DNA from: Schistocerca nitens
Taxonomy: Eukaryota > Arthropoda > Insecta > Orthoptera > Acrididae
Length of the DNA stretch: 64,000 nucleotides
Reading direction: 5' to 3'
Assembly (NCBI RefSeq): GCF_023898315.1
Contig: NC_064622.1
Span: forward strand, 81,299,887 to 81,363,886
Under the pieces are notes generated by a model. That model was not told the origin of the DNA. It saw only the letters and a list, made by a program, of their open reading frames with translations, and made no database searches. A program made the position numbers and the translations under genes. Positions within the stretch are counted from its first letter, which is position 1, and the number at the start of each line of letters is the position of its first letter. Positions 21,754-33,408 of this stretch are shown in pieces.

Positions 21754-22682
21754 CCATTGACAGTAAACATAAAAATGTTAGTGATTCGGTATATTCAGCA
21801 GAAGGTTTTTTATGGCACCAGAGGCTTGGACATCTAAATAGAAAGAGTATGTCTATAATAAAGGATATGGTGAAGGGAATACAGAATTTTAGTGTGTCCA
21901 AGGATCCTTGTGAGACATGTATAAAGGGAAAACAAGCAAGGTTGCCCTTCAAGACTAGTAAGAGTAAATCCACAGAAGACTTACAGTTAATCCACACAGA
22001 TGTATGTAGCCCGATGGAGTGTGAATCCATAGGTGGGAGTAATTATTTTCTTACGTTTATTGATGATTACTCACGATATACTCATGTTTATTTTCTTAGT
22101 TCTAAAGACCAAGTGAGAGATATCTTTGAGGAATATTGCAATATGGTTGAAAGGTGGACGGGAAAGAAGATCAAGATCATCAGGTCTGATAATGGGAAAG
22201 AATATATTAACCAGAAATTGAAAGAACTTCTGGCAGAAAAGGGAATCAGGCATCAAACTACCATAAGGTACAGCCCATCTCAAAATGGGGTTGCTGAGAG
22301 GGCTAATAGGACCATTGTTGAGAAAGCAAGGAGCATGATGACTGACGCTGAATTATCCAAAGATTTTTGGGCAGAGGCAGTGTCAACAGCTGTATATTTG
22401 AACAATAGATCACCTACAAAAGCATTAAAGAATAGAACCCCTTATGAGATATGGATAGGAAAGAAACCTGATCCAAGCAATATAAGGGTTTTTGGGTGTG
22501 ATGCAATGGTACATATTCCAAAACAGCTAAGAGGAAAATGGGATCCGAAAGCTAAAAAGTATATTTTTGTAGGCTATTATGAAAATTCAAAGGGCTACCG
22601 ATTAATGGATCCATTGACTAAAAAGATTGTCACAAGTAGAGATGTAATATTCTTTGAAAATAGAAAGGACTCAAAAGAGAGC
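21754..22682 (+). pseudogene. Copia integrase region
   Basis: The pre-integrase HHCC zinc domain is visible as FLWHQRLGHLNRKSM then CETCIKGKQARLPF. The DDE core follows, with IHTDVCSPMECESIGG (first Asp), IIRSDNGKEYIN (second Asp) and SQNGVAERANRTIVEKAR (Glu). The C-terminal copia block NRTPYEIWIGKKPDPSNIRV comes next. It would insert the element cDNA into the chromosome. The frame joins the protease frame once the RTE insertion is set aside, and is ended by SINE sequence at about 22696. Confidence 0.9.
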
Positions 22683-22695
22683 AAAACTACTAAGT

Positions 22696-22903
22696 TCAAA
22701 TGGTTCAAATGGCTCTGAGCACTATGGGACTTAACATCCATGGTCATCAGTCCCCTAGAACTTAGAACTACTTAAACCTAACTAACCTAAGGACAGCACA
22801 CAACACCCAGCCATCACGAGGCAGAGAAAATCCCTGACCCCGCCGGGAATCGAACTTGGGCGTGGGAAGCGAGAACGCTACCGCACGACCACGAGATGCG
22901 GGC
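22696..22903 (-). repeat. SINE with family-1 body but a different tRNA-like head, inside Copia
   Basis: Nearly identical 13-mers AAAACTACTAAGT (22683-22695) and AAAACCACTAAGT (22904-22916) flank it. The tail half (TGGCTCTGAGCACTATGGGA, TTAAACCTAACTAACCTAAG) equals SINE family 1. The head is different: on the minus strand it reads GTGGTCGTGCGGTAGCGTTC with B-box region AGTTCGATTCCC. The insertion plus duplication is 221 bases and puts the coding region out of frame. Confidence 0.9.
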
Positions 22904-22916
22904 AAAACCACTAAGT

Positions 22917-24727
22917 CAACTGCACCTACTTCAGAAGGTGAAACCTTGTGTGAGGAAATAGAAAGTGAAGAAGAGGAAGACGACAGCCAAGGACAAATGG
23001 ATACAATTTATGATGACAATGAGTTAGAGGGTGAAAAAAATGAAGAAAACAATGTAAGGCGTTCTTCTCGTGTACCAAAACCGAAGGAATATCCGGATTT
23101 TGAGATGTGTACAGCACAGTCTTTTAATCATGAGCCAAGAACAGCAGAAGAAGCATTGAGTGGCCCAAACTCTCAAGAATGGAAAGAAACGATGAAGAGA
23201 GAATTGGAATCTTTATATCAGAACGAAACCTTTGAATGGGTAGATATGCCAGGAGATAAGAAACCACTGCAGGCAAGATGGGTATTCAATTTGAAGAAGC
23301 CTGAAAGCTCATCACCAAAACACAAAGCAAGACTTGTGGTAAAAGGATATTCACAAAACCAAGGGCTAGATTACGAAGAAAGTTTTTCACCTGTAGTCAA
23401 GTATGCATCATTGAGATATCTTTTAGCCTTGGCAGTAAAACGAAATTTAATAATTCATCATAAGGATGTTAAAACGGCATATTTAAATGGGAAATTGGAG
23501 GAGGAGATATATGTCATTCCACCAAGGGAGGCCATAAAAACCAGATCAGAAAGTAAAAAGATTTGGCGTTTGAGAAAAAGTATTTATGGACTTAAACAAA
23601 GTGGACGTTGCTGGAATCGATGTCTACATGAAACTCTAATAAATATGAATATGAAGCAATCCAAGGCAGATCCCAGCATTTACAATAAAGGGAGAAAAGA
23701 AGAAATAATAATAATGGCGATATGGGTGGACGATTTCTTTATCCTGTATGAAAGTGAAGGCCAAATGAGAATTTTCAAGAAACAGCTGCAAACCAAGTTT
23801 AAGGTGCATGATTTGGGAGAAGTCAAACGTTATTTAGGTATGCAGATTACTAAGGATGAAGAAAGACAAGAATTGAGCATAAGTCAATCATCATACACGG
23901 AAAAAATATTAAAGAAATTTGGCATGAGTGATTGCAAACCCGTAAGTACTCCAATGGAAGTAGGAGTGAAGTTAAGTGTAAATGAGACTGATGTGGAATG
24001 TGACAAGAATGTTCCTTATTTAGAAGCAGTAGGGAGTCTGTTATATTTGTCTCAAACGTCACGACCCGACATTGCTTTTGCCACCAATGCAGTGAGCAGA
24101 TATTGCAGAGACCCAAAGGAAAAGCACTGTAAAGCTGTAAAGAGGATATTCCGATACCTAAGAGGAACCTCAAACTATGAGTTAAAATACCATAGAGATG
24201 GTAACGCAAAACTAGAGGGATATAGTGATGCGGACTGGAGGAGTGAATTGGGAGACAGATACTCCACCACTGGCTGCTGTTTTAAATTAATGGGGGGCCT
24301 CACATCATGGTCCTGTCAAAAGCAAAAAACTGTTGCATTGAGCACCGTAGAGGCCGAGTATATGGCACTATCTTACACCACACAGGAAGCATTATGGCTA
24401 CGATCATTAATGAGTGAAGTAGAAGCTAATTTAATTGAGGAACCTACAACCATCTTCTGTGACAATAAGGGAGCCATAAACCTAGCTAAAAATGACGTTA
24501 CTAGTGCTAGGACAAAGCATATTGATATACAGCACCATTTCATTCGGGACCACATAGAGCGACAGAACATTGCCGGGGACTATCTGCGCACAGAAGACAT
24601 GTTAGCTGACCTTCTTACCAAACCCTTGGAAAGGGAGAAGTTTGAGAAGATTGTGGGACTATTTGGTTTATCTTGTGGAAGCAACACACAAAATATAAGT
24701 TCAAGGAGGGGTGTTGGAATTGGGTGA
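22917..24727 (+). CDS. Copia reverse transcriptase and RNase H portion
   Basis: After an acidic linker the RT shows WVFNLKKPESSSPKHKARL, KGYSQNQGLDYEESFSPVV, HHKDVKTAYLNGKLEEEIYV, SIYGLKQSGRCWNR and the catalytic WVDDFF (usually YVDDM). RNase H follows with EGYSDADW, STVEAEYMAL, FCDNKGAINLA and the C-terminal HIDIQHHFIRD and LTKPLEREKFEKIVG. The frame is continuous to about 24727, just inside the 3' LTR. It is not a free-standing gene: it is the 3' part of the original polyprotein and lines up with the integrase frame when the SINE and one duplication copy are ignored. Confidence 0.9.
24701..24711 (+). promoter_or_regulatory. Copia polypurine tract
   Basis: AAGGAGGGG lies immediately before the 3' LTR and would prime plus-strand synthesis. 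Confidence 0.8.
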
Positions 24728-24927
24728 ACAATATATTTCGTGTGTGTCAGTGCAAAGTGCACTGTGTAAAATAGACCTCTTTGGCATTGTCTAACACTCT
24801 TTGTGTGCGCTAATTATTCTGTTGTGTTCGCTGTAAATTTTTTTGTTCTTGAATGTGCAAATACAGTTATTAGTAAAATGTCATTTTTTTCTCCTTAATA
24901 CTTATTCAGCTGCGCAAAATTCCAATA
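24712..24927 (+). repeat. Copia 3' LTR
   Basis: It begins TGTTGGAATTGGGTGAACAA, ends AAAATTCCAATA and is followed by the GAACC duplication. See the 5' LTR for differences. Confidence 0.95.
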
Positions 24928-25038
24928 GAACCGTTACTGATGTTTTATTTAATCTCTGGTATTTTGGTTATCCATTATTCCGATAAAAATCTTCAATAAT
25001 TTTTTTAAAACTGTATATGCTTTTAAACGGTTTGTAAG

Positions 25039-25340
25039 TTAGTATATCGTCGGATAACCTTTAGTGTGTAAGTATAGTTGAAATTCCTCGAAAAAATTTA
25101 TAATTGGACCTTTTGCGATTTTGTACAGGATTTGTAGTGCGTTTTCAATGTTGTCAACTTCGTGTTTTCCATTTTTGAGGCGTGTAATGAAGGTGGATTG
25201 GTTGTTATTTGTTTCTCTCGAGTGTTCTTTGAATCCGACGATAAAATGTGTTCCCGCCTGACCCATATAAAATTTTTTGCAGTTATTGCCGTTAATTTTG
25301 TAACTTTCAGTCTTTCGGCAGTGTAGGTTTCCCTGAACGT
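25039..25340 (-). pseudogene. Penelope-like GIY-YIG endonuclease fragment
   Basis: The minus-strand translation includes CKKFYMGQAGTHF followed by GFKEHSRETNNNQSTFITRL and an ENALQILYKIAKG helix. This matches the GIY-YIG endonuclease module at the C-terminus of Penelope-like retroelements (typically KFYIGQTGRSF...RFKEH). No reverse transcriptase is visible upstream. The call rests on motif resemblance only. Confidence 0.6.
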
Positions 25341-25784
25341 AGTGTTGCGATAGTATTATTAGTTGTCATGAAGGCTGATTTTATGTTAATATTTTTTGTA
25401 GCTCATTTATTTTATCAGATAGTTTTCCCACATACTGTAGTTTATTGGTATGTATTTTGGAGGAATTTGAAATATAAATACACTCCAAAGATTATCTCGA
25501 CAATATACTAAATGAACAATAAAGCCGAAATAAGCTTACACACAAAAATAAATATTATGTAAACATAAATATATATAAAGTATCAAGCAGCATACTATCT
25601 ACTAATTGTCTGCATTATTGAAGAAGATGTTACATATCGAGTGGTAGACACACGGAGTAAATGTCTCTTTGACAATGCAGTTGTAATATCATTGAAGAAG
25701 TTGAAGCGAAAAACAAAATAAATAGACGAAGAACAGACCAGAAAAAGTTTACGTAAAAAACGCAAAACCCCGAATAACAGTTTT
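25341..25784. other. AT-rich interval
   Basis: No reading frame recognised. At 25515-25530 a GCCGAAATAAG stretch recalls the 3' part of a hammerhead-type core, but the upstream half is not conserved. Confidence 0.4.
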
Positions 25785-25809
25785 ATCTCTCTCTCTCTGT
25801 CTCTGTCTT

Positions 25810-25851
<42 letters not shown>

Positions 25852-25874
25852 GTGTGTCTGTGTGTGTGTCTGGT

Positions 25875-25924
<50 letters not shown>

Positions 25925-25925
25925 A
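25785..25925. repeat. compound microsatellite
   Basis: (TC)n and (TGTC)n, then (TG)n, then (GA)n, then a G run, in that order. Low-complexity translations across it are artefacts. Confidence 0.95.
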
Positions 25926-25965
25926 GGATGAGGTAAAAGGGAGGAGGACAACAGCTGCAAAATTT

Positions 25966-26022
25966 GGAAATTTGTGGTAAGAGCCTATGGGACCAAACTG
26001 CTGAGGTCGTCGGTCTCTACAG
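25966..26022 (-). repeat. fragment of SINE family 2 (tail part)
   Basis: TTTGTGGTAAGAGCCTATGG and ACCAAACTGCTGAGGTCGTC match the reverse complement of the tail of the SINE at 33409-33620. The tRNA-like head is missing. Confidence 0.65.
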
Positions 26023-26477
26023 AAGCAAACAATAACACTCACTCAACAGAAAAGAGGATGTACATAACGGTAAAGCAGCGTAATAACCTATACAAAAGTT
26101 TAAGTTAAATTAACAGAAGCGTACAGAAAAATAGCTTGAAGTATTGCATTTGGAATGTGATACAGGGACAGTAAAAGATAAATATATAGAATATGTAAAC
26201 AATACAGCAAAATACACAAATACAGGAAGAAATGGAGGCATAGAATGGAACAGACAGTGTGAGAATAGATGGAGAAATGTGAGGGTATGTTCTGAGCTGC
26301 GTTTGACCAATATATTAAATCGGGACTGTGAACAAGATGTTTACTGATTTTCAGAGCTTCCAGCAGACTAATTTTTTTGGCTTTTGCATGTTAAGCGGAG
26401 GACCTGAGACAGTGGCTGGTAGCTGTGGTACACGCTCAGCAGATGTGGAGACATAGCTCTGCGACCTCCAGCTGCGT

Positions 26478-26598
26478 TCATTCAGCCAACCTAGTTGTTA
26501 CGTCTCTGCCTGAGTAACCAATGTAAAACTTATCACAATCGGGACAAGTGATTTTGTATATTGCACTGTTCCCAAGTAGTCGCGTTATATCATTGCTG
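26478..26598 (-). pseudogene. Penelope-like GIY-YIG fragment interrupted by a CR1-like element
   Basis: The minus-strand translation SAIYKITCPDCDKFYIGYSG followed by RDVTTRLAE is a clear GIY-YIG N-terminal motif of Penelope-like endonucleases. Its upstream part is cut off at about 26599, where the ATGTAG tail of a CR1-like element begins. No continuation was found on the far side of that element. Confidence 0.65.
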
Positions 26599-27086
26599 TT
26601 ACATCTACATCTGCATCTACATACGTACACCGCAATCCACCTTACGGTGTGTGGCGGAGGATATGTTGTACCATTACTAGTCATTTCCTTTACTGTTCCA
26701 CTCAGAGCGAGGGGAAAACGACTATCTATATTCTTCCATAAAAGCCATAATTTCCTTATCTAATGCATGTGCTTCTTACGTGAAATGTAAGTTGATGGCA
26801 GTAGGATCGTTCTGAAGTCAGCTTCAAAAAGAACGTTTCCTTCCCTCCAGAGATCCCTGTTTCAGTTCTCAAAGCACGTCCGTAGTACATGCATGTCGGT
26901 CGAGCCTACCGGTAACAAATATAACAGCCTGCCTCCGAATTGCTTCGATGTTTTCCTATATCCCACCTGGTGAGGATCCCGGACACTAGGGCAGTAACCC
27001 ACAATGGGTCGCTCTAATGTTCTATATGCGGTCTCCTTAAACAGATGAACCACACTTTCCTAAAATTCTCCCAATAAACCGAAATC

Positions 27087-28347
27087 TGGCGATATACCAC
27101 CTGACTTTCGGAAAAATATCATCAACACAGTTCCGAAGACTGCAAGAGCTGACAAGTGCGAGAATTATCGCACAGTCTCCTTAACAGCTCATGCATCCAA
27201 GTTGCTGACATGAATAATATACAGAAGAACCGAGGATGTGCTAGATGACGATCAGTTTGGCTTTAGAAACGGTAAAGGCAAAAGAGAGGCAATTCTGACG
27301 TTGCGGTTGATAACGGAAGGAAGACTAAAGAAAAATCAAGACACGTTCATAGGATTTGTCGACCTGAAAATAGCTTTCGACAATGTAAAATGGTACAAAA
27401 TGTTCGAAATTCTGAGAAAAATAGGCATAGACGGGTAATATACAGTATGTACAAGATCCAAGAGGAGTAATAAGAGTGGACGACCAAGAACGAAGTGCTC
27501 CGATTAAAAAGGGTGTAAGACAGGGAGGGATGTAGTCAGTCACCCCTACTGTTCCGTCTGTACATGGAAGAAGCAATGATGGAAATCAAATAAAGATTCA
27601 AGGTGAAAGAATAGCAATATACAATTCGCTGATGATATTGCTGTCCTGAGTGAAAGTGAAGAAGAATTAGATCATCTGCTGAACGGAATGTACAATCTAA
27701 TGAGTACAGAATATGTATTGAGAGTAAATCGAAGAAAGACGAAAGTAATGAGAAGCAGCAGAAATGAGAACAGCGACAAACTTAACATCTTGATTGATGG
27801 TCACGAAGTAGATGAAGTTAAGCAATTCAACTACCTATGCAGTAAAATAACCAATGACGGACGGAGCAAGGAGGACACCAAAAGCTGACTAGCGTTGCCA
27901 AAAAGGGCATTCCTGGCCAAGAGAAGTCTACTAGTATCAAACATAGGCCTTAATTTGAGGAAGAAATTTCTGAGAACGTACATCTGGAGTACAGGAATGT
28001 ATGGTAGTGAAACAAGGACTGTGGGGAAACCAGAACAGAAGAGAATCGTAGCATTTGAGATGTGGTACTACAGACGAATGTTGAAAATTAGGTCAACTGA
28101 TAAGGTAAGGAATGAGGGGGTTCTGCGTGGACTCAGAGAGGAAAGGAATATGTGGAAAACACTGATAAGGATAGGACATCTGTTAAGACGTGAGGGAATG
28201 ACTTCCATGGTACTAGATGAAAGTGTAGAGGGCAAAAACTGCAGAGGAAGAAAGAGATTAGAATACATCCAGCAAATAATTGAGGACGTAAATTGTTGCA
28301 TGTGGTACTCTGAGATAAAGAGGTTAGCACAGGAGAGGAATTTGTAG
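27087..28347 (+). pseudogene. RTE-like reverse transcriptase remnant
   Basis: The first frame covers 27238-27438 with DDDQFGFRNGKGKREAILTL and GFVDLKIAFDNVKW (RT fingers/palm, first Asp). Then come a QGGM-containing block near 27520 and FADDIAVLS-like residues near 27620-27660, out of frame. Then VDEVKQFNYLCSKITNDGRS (27688-27888), and a C-terminal frame at 27895-28347 with MYGSETRTVGKPEQKRI, FEMWYYRRMLKIR, GKNCRGRKRLEYIQQI and EIKRLAQERNL. That C-terminal domain is typical of RTE/CFDP2-type elements. Several frameshifts and stops are present; the endonuclease is missing through truncation. Confidence 0.8.
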
Positions 28348-28414
28348 CGGGCAGCATCAAACCTGTCAGGAGACTGACGAACCACTAGAAAAAAAAAAAA
28401 AAAAAAAAAAAAAA
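27087..28414 (+). mobile_element. RTE-like retrotransposon, 5'-truncated, with poly(A) tail
   Basis: CCGAAATC at 27079-27086 and TCGAAGTC at 28415-28422 are a probable mutated target duplication. The body starts inside the reverse transcriptase (GDIPPDFRKN) and ends in an A run of about 26 (28388-28414). This differs from the ACA tail of the 42.5-kb family, so it is a separate subfamily, shared with 3411-4897. Confidence 0.8.
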
Positions 28415-29423
28415 TCGAAGTCAACAACCCGCATTCCCCATTACAATCTTTCAATCTTTACATGCTCGTTCCCATTCATATCGCTCTGCAGCGTTACACA
28501 CAGATATTTAATCGGCATGACTTTGTCAAGTAGCACGCTGCTAGTGCTGTATTCGAATATTACGGGATTTTTTTTCATACTCATTTGTATTAACTTACTT
28601 TTTCTGCATTTAGAACTAGCTACGATTCATCACACCAATTACAATTTTTGTCTGTCATCTTGTATCCTACAAAAGCCTCTCATGTTCGCCTGGGGCGCCG
28701 ACTTATAAAAAAATATTGGAGGGACCCAGACTGGGGGTCTTGCCCCGGGAAATTTTCTAAATTTTGGATGAAAATAGTGAGTTTTCAAGTTTTTTTAAGC
28801 ATTTTAGTCATATGATCAACACTAGAACCCCGAAAACTGGGCTCTCGATAACTCGACACTCTGGCAAAATTGACAAGCCGGACACATTTTTTGGCTTTGA
28901 AAAAAAAACATAAATACGCACGGTGTTTTCGTAAATAGCTAATTTAATTTACAGTAATAATCATGCTTATAGACGATTACAGAGCAGTGAATATATAGCT
29001 CTGAAAAGTCTGAAATTATATTTAAATAAATCCTAAACTATCATTAAAAGAATAAAACATAAAATATTGCTACCGCTCAGTAATAGCACTTTGATTAATA
29101 AGTGAAATAGCTAATTTAAGCTTAGCCTACTTTGAATAAGGCTCAGGGTTCATTAAATAAAAACAATATCTCAAAGTTAATGCTTTAATACAGTTAATAA
29201 AGTTAATACAGTATGCTCAATACTTTCAGGCAAAAAGTATGTATGCCCCAAAAATATTTAAGTATTTGATAATAACTAATACAGTACTATAGTAATATTG
29301 TAATAAGGTACTAAACTAGTACTATTAGTTCGAAACTGAAACTTTAACATTATGTATTTAATTCTCTGTTTTATAAAGATTTTTAATATTGCTCTAAATG
29401 CCATTATTAGGGATAGAGTGTCT

Positions 29424-31679
29424 TTAGAAAGGTGCAAATGTCGGCCGTCTGACTCGATTACCGAATATGAAGTCGTTTATGACTGGTCGGATATCCAATT
29501 CATCCAAAACATCTCGGTGGGCATGAAGAACAGCCAAGTTATTCAATCGCTTCTGTTCTATTGTTGATCGGAGATATGACTTCAGAGGTCTAAGGGTGCT
29601 AAATGACAGTTCTGTTGTTGGTGTCGTGATTGGAACTACTTGGAGAAACTTAATGCACTTCACTACTTCACATAACATTTCTCCAACTGCAGGCTCTTGT
29701 GTATTGTACTTTCTTACACCTCGTATGTTTTCTTAAGACCAGTTGTTTATTATTAGCGATATCGGCCAACATATTCAAGTGTAAGCGCAGTCTCTCAATC
29801 TCTAAGTCATTTTTGAAAAACTCCGTTGATTTTTCCAAATTTGTTTCACCTCTGTTCACCAAAAGCAAGCACTCTTGTTTAACTGCAATACCCTGCGTGA
29901 GTCCAGTTGAAGCAAACCGCTCAGTAAGCACCGTTTCACAGACTTCAATGTAAATAGCTTTGTAGTATTCCTTTGGGGTTTTGAAAGTGTGCGGTGAGCT
30001 GGCTTCGTTTCTTTCATACTTCTTTGGTATACTTCGATTCCGAGGAAGCGAAGGATCATCAACTTGCGACGGTTTTTCTTTTAAACACAGTTCCCAAAAG
30101 TGTTCAAAACTATCAAGCCTTCCACTCAACATACAAATCTAGCCCTCATACATTTTTTCCAGATCAGCAACACTTAGATGAGGACATTGAATTTTTTCTG
30201 TGACATTCTCTTCTGGGTTCATTGCATGGCAATAAAGACGTAAAAATAAATGTCTTGAATTGTAGCATTGACTCAAGGTAGCCTGCACATTTGTAACCTG
30301 CCTATGTTTTGTCCTCTGCAGATTTTGCTTCAACTGGCTGTAAGCACTATGGGACTTAACATCTGAAGTCATCAGTACCCTAGACTTAGAACTACTTAAA
30401 CCTAACTAACCTAAGGACATCACCCACATCCATGCCCGAGGCAGGATTCGAACCTGCAACCGTAGCAGCTTCGTGGTTCCGGACTGAAGCGCCTAGAACC
30501 GCTCGGCCACAGCAGTCCCCTGCAGAAAATGTTTCAAAAAACTCTAGAAGTTCTTCAACGTTTTTCAATATTCTCAACTCGCATAGTCCATCGAGTCGGG
30601 CAAAGGGGTCGTAGACCAGCTCGGTCGTTGGCGCTCTCACAGTGTATGCTTCTGAAAAGACCAATCCTACTGTTGGATTCCCTGACGATGTTTATTAAGT
30701 CCTTGGCTAAAGCTGTAATATCCCTCATAGATATAAGATGGCGGAGACTGTCTACAACTGCCACGTCTAAAGTGTGAGCAGTGCAGTGCACATAACATCC
30801 TTTTGGTTGTATATCCAAACTAACATTTTTAGTCCTTTGAACTTATCCCTCATATTCGAGGCACCATCGTAGTAGTGTACTCTTAAGTTATGCATTGACA
30901 AATCAAGACCAGCAAGAACGTCTTTTAAAATACTAAACAGAGTTTGTGATTCAGTGTTGGGGGTCTCGTATAAGCCAATAATGATTTCATTGATGAAATC
31001 GCCAGTACGAATGCAAAATGACACTTGTTCGTGAATCGAAGAATCACTTGTTTCGTCAACCATAACAGAAAAATGTTCAGTCTTCTTGACTGAAGCCAAT
31101 ACCTTTCTCAACACAGGCTTTCCTAGTGGATCAATGATCTCGTTTGGAATATCGTGGGACTTCCACTTATGCCCCAAACGCCCTAACAAATCTTTAAACT
31201 CAGGTATGTCATTCTTTCGGAGTTCCAACAATTGAAAAAAAATGAGTTGTCATCTTCGTGTACTCTAATTGCTAGTCCTTCTCAGCATAGAAATTGCATG
31301 GTAGTAAAAATTGTCGCAAGAGCTAAACGGCCTTTCTTCATATCAAGACATAATTTTTCCAAAGCCGTTTTCCAGTAAGAAAACCTTACAGAAGTAAATG
31401 CGTCTACTTTTTTGAAGAAAATTGTACTAGATTTTTAGCATCTGCCTCTTTGTAGGTTTTGCAAAAAACTTTTTAGGTAGATGCTTCATATTCTAGTCGT
31501 GTATATTTGATCAACCATGACTTCTGAAATGATCTTCACTCACCAGATTGTGCAGGTTTCGGCTGTGAACGGTTCTCGCCTAAAGACGACGAAGCATTTG
31601 ACGACACAATAATTGTTGGAGGTTGACTTGCAGTATCATCAACTTCCAAGCGCGCCTTTTCAGTAACAAATTTATCCAT
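29424..31679 (-). pseudogene. hAT transposase (ZMYM1-like type), broken
   Basis: It starts at about 31679 (MDKFVTEKARLEVDDTASQP), then SFQKSWLIKYTRLEYE, resembling the TTF-type zinc-finger region, with stops. The frame 31231-30767 shows SVKKTEHFSVMVDETSD (first catalytic Asp), EQVSFCIRTGDFINEII and HYYDGASNMRDKFKGLK (second Asp). 30818-30555 shows CYVHCTAHTLDVAVVDSL and LCPTRWTMRVENIE. 30132-29668 gives the insertion domain. 29678-29424 is the C-terminal hAT dimerisation domain (PTTELSFSTLRPLKSYLRST, RLNNLAVLHAHRDVLDELD). A SINE and several frame changes disrupt it. Confidence 0.85.
30323..30519 (-). repeat. SINE family 1 inside the hAT transposase
   Basis: CTGCAGA at 30316-30322 and 30520-30526 is a likely short target duplication. 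Tail GCTGTAAGCACTATGGGACT, body TAAACCTAACTAACCTAAGG, B-box complement GGATTCGAACC and the head complement are all present, with more substitutions than most other copies. Confidence 0.85.
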
Positions 31680-32290
31680 TGCAAACTTAATTCGCAATAC
31701 ACTAAGAGACTAGAGTAAACGAATAAAATATAGTCATATAAAACAGTCCACTAAAGTCAGAACACTAAACACATCTGCAGCATGCACTGAACGAAACTAT
31801 CCACACTGAATAACTGCGCCAGCAGGGCAGGTTTCATATAGCGTGGCGTCGTAATGTCTCGAAGCGTCAAGGCGACACAAGGCAGAGGGTTCCAGGCGCT
31901 TCTGCTCCAGTCCTTTTGATGTCGCCGCGGCCGCAGCGCTGGCCCGCCGGCGCCAGACTTTACCCGAAGGTTCACGCACCGGGACAAACTCTAAGTTTGC
32001 CCGCAGCACCGTAACACTATCATGATTCACACCTCTCGTTTTCAGTTAACCTGCTTATTACCGTAATAATTATTTGTTTTAACTCATTACTGAATGTATT
32101 TTAAAACTATCGGCAAACAAGGCAAATAAAAAATTCCAACATTATTTTGTGATTTTACAAAGCGTAATATAAGTAATAATCTTCTTAAAATATTGGTGGC
32201 CACCAACCCCCCCCCCCCCCCCCCCCAACGTATTTTTGAGGGGGCTCGGGCCCCCTCAGGCCCCATAGAGTCGGCGCATGTGATGTTCGC

Positions 32291-33408
32291 CACCTTCCCG
32301 TGATCCACAGAGTCGTCAGGAAACAACTGCAGACTGCAGTTCTTCCTGTCCGTCAGATCATTTACGCATATAGAGAATAATAGCACCCCTATCAAACTTC
32401 ACTGGGGATCTCCCGAGGATATCCTCGTTTCTGAAGAACACTCACCGTCTACGTTCCATTAGACTGCTTAAGAAGTCTTCGAGCCACTCACATATCTGGG
32501 AACCTAATCCGTATGTTCGTTCCTTTGTTGACAACCTGCAGTGGGACACCGTGTTAAACTCTTTCCGGAAATCTAGCGTTATGGAATCTGCCTATTGCCA
32601 TTCATCCATAGATCACAGGATATGGTATAAGAAAAGGGCAAGCTGAGCTCCGCGCGAGCTTTTGCTGTCTCAAGGGGCTTTATTATATTCGAATAGAAGA
32701 AACGTTCAAGGATTCCACAGCAAATCGATGTTAAGGATATTGGTCTGTAATTTTCCAGCTCAGTTCTTTTACCGTTCTTATATACGGGAGACACCTGTGC
32801 TTTTTTCCAGTCGCTGGGAACTTTGTTCTCGGCCGGAGGTACGCGATAAATGCAAAGTGGGTTAGTGACCAATGCCGTATTGTACTCTTGACCGAATTGG
32901 GATCCATCCGGAATCTTTTTTAGTTTCTTCCCTATTGCAGGGATGATTATTACTATGTTCTCCGTACGGAAATCTGTGTGATATTCAAACGACAGTGTGC
33001 TTGTGCGCTGCAGCAGCGTAAACGATTTCTTAAACGAGAAATTAAAACTCCGACTTTCATTTTGCTACCCTCCTTTGCCACACCAAATTGATCAACGTGT
33101 GACTAGATAAAAGTCTACGACCTGCTTCGCTGTTTTACGTAGGACCGGGATTTTCCCTGGTACTCAACTAGATTCCTTGCTAAGATATAACAACTGGCTG
33201 TCCTGCTCTTTACTCCCCTTTAACGCTATGTCGTTTTTGAGTTGTTCAATGCAGTTCGCTTTGGTAAAACATTGCCCCCACATTTTTCTAAAACTTGCCA
33301 AGCACACTGTGCCACGCAGTGGCTGGCAAGGGTACTGAGCCCTGATGCCAGACTAATGACGATTACAAGGAAAGTACATAGTTACTTTTTACAGACGCAC
33401 GAATCTCT
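32291..33408 (-). pseudogene. CR1-like reverse transcriptase, upstream pieces
   Basis: The minus-strand frame 32872-32579 shows VPSDWKKAQVSPVYKNG and RTELENYRPISLTSICCGIL, the RT finger region. The frame 32395 downward shows GVLLFSICVNDLTDRKNC and LQLFPDDS, where FADD is degenerate. Between 32873 and 33408 only weak linker-type similarity remains. The rest of the palm and the 3' end are displaced to 28415-28689 and 26599-27086 by later insertions. Confidence 0.7.

Larger units (their letters stand above)
19152..24927 (+). mobile_element. Copia-type LTR retrotransposon with two nested insertions
   Basis: Two ~215-bp LTRs at 19152-19366 and 24712-24927 begin TGTTGGAATT and end ATTCCAATA. A 5-bp duplication GAACC flanks them (19147-19151 and 24928-24932). 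Inside, the order is gag, protease, integrase, reverse transcriptase, RNase H, the Ty1/copia order. An RTE copy (about 20706-21753) and a SINE (22696-22903) have split the coding region. The LTRs differ at roughly 10 positions by eye, so the insertion is neither brand new nor ancient. Confidence 0.95.
28690..32282 (-). mobile_element. hAT DNA transposon with TIRs and 8-bp target duplication
   Basis: ATGTTCGC occurs at 28682-28689 and 32283-32290, the 8-bp duplication expected for hAT. The ends share GCGCCGACT as an inverted repeat (28695-28703, and reverse complement near 32269-32277). The coding region is on the minus strand from about 31679 to 29424. Long AT-rich stretches and a C run at about 32208-32226 lie outside it. 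The element sits inside a CR1-like element and carries a SINE at 30323-30519. Confidence 0.85.

Noticed and set aside
25595-26042. Frames with runs of Ser-Leu and Arg-Glu
   Set aside because: They cross the compound microsatellite at 25785-25925 and are low-complexity artefacts.
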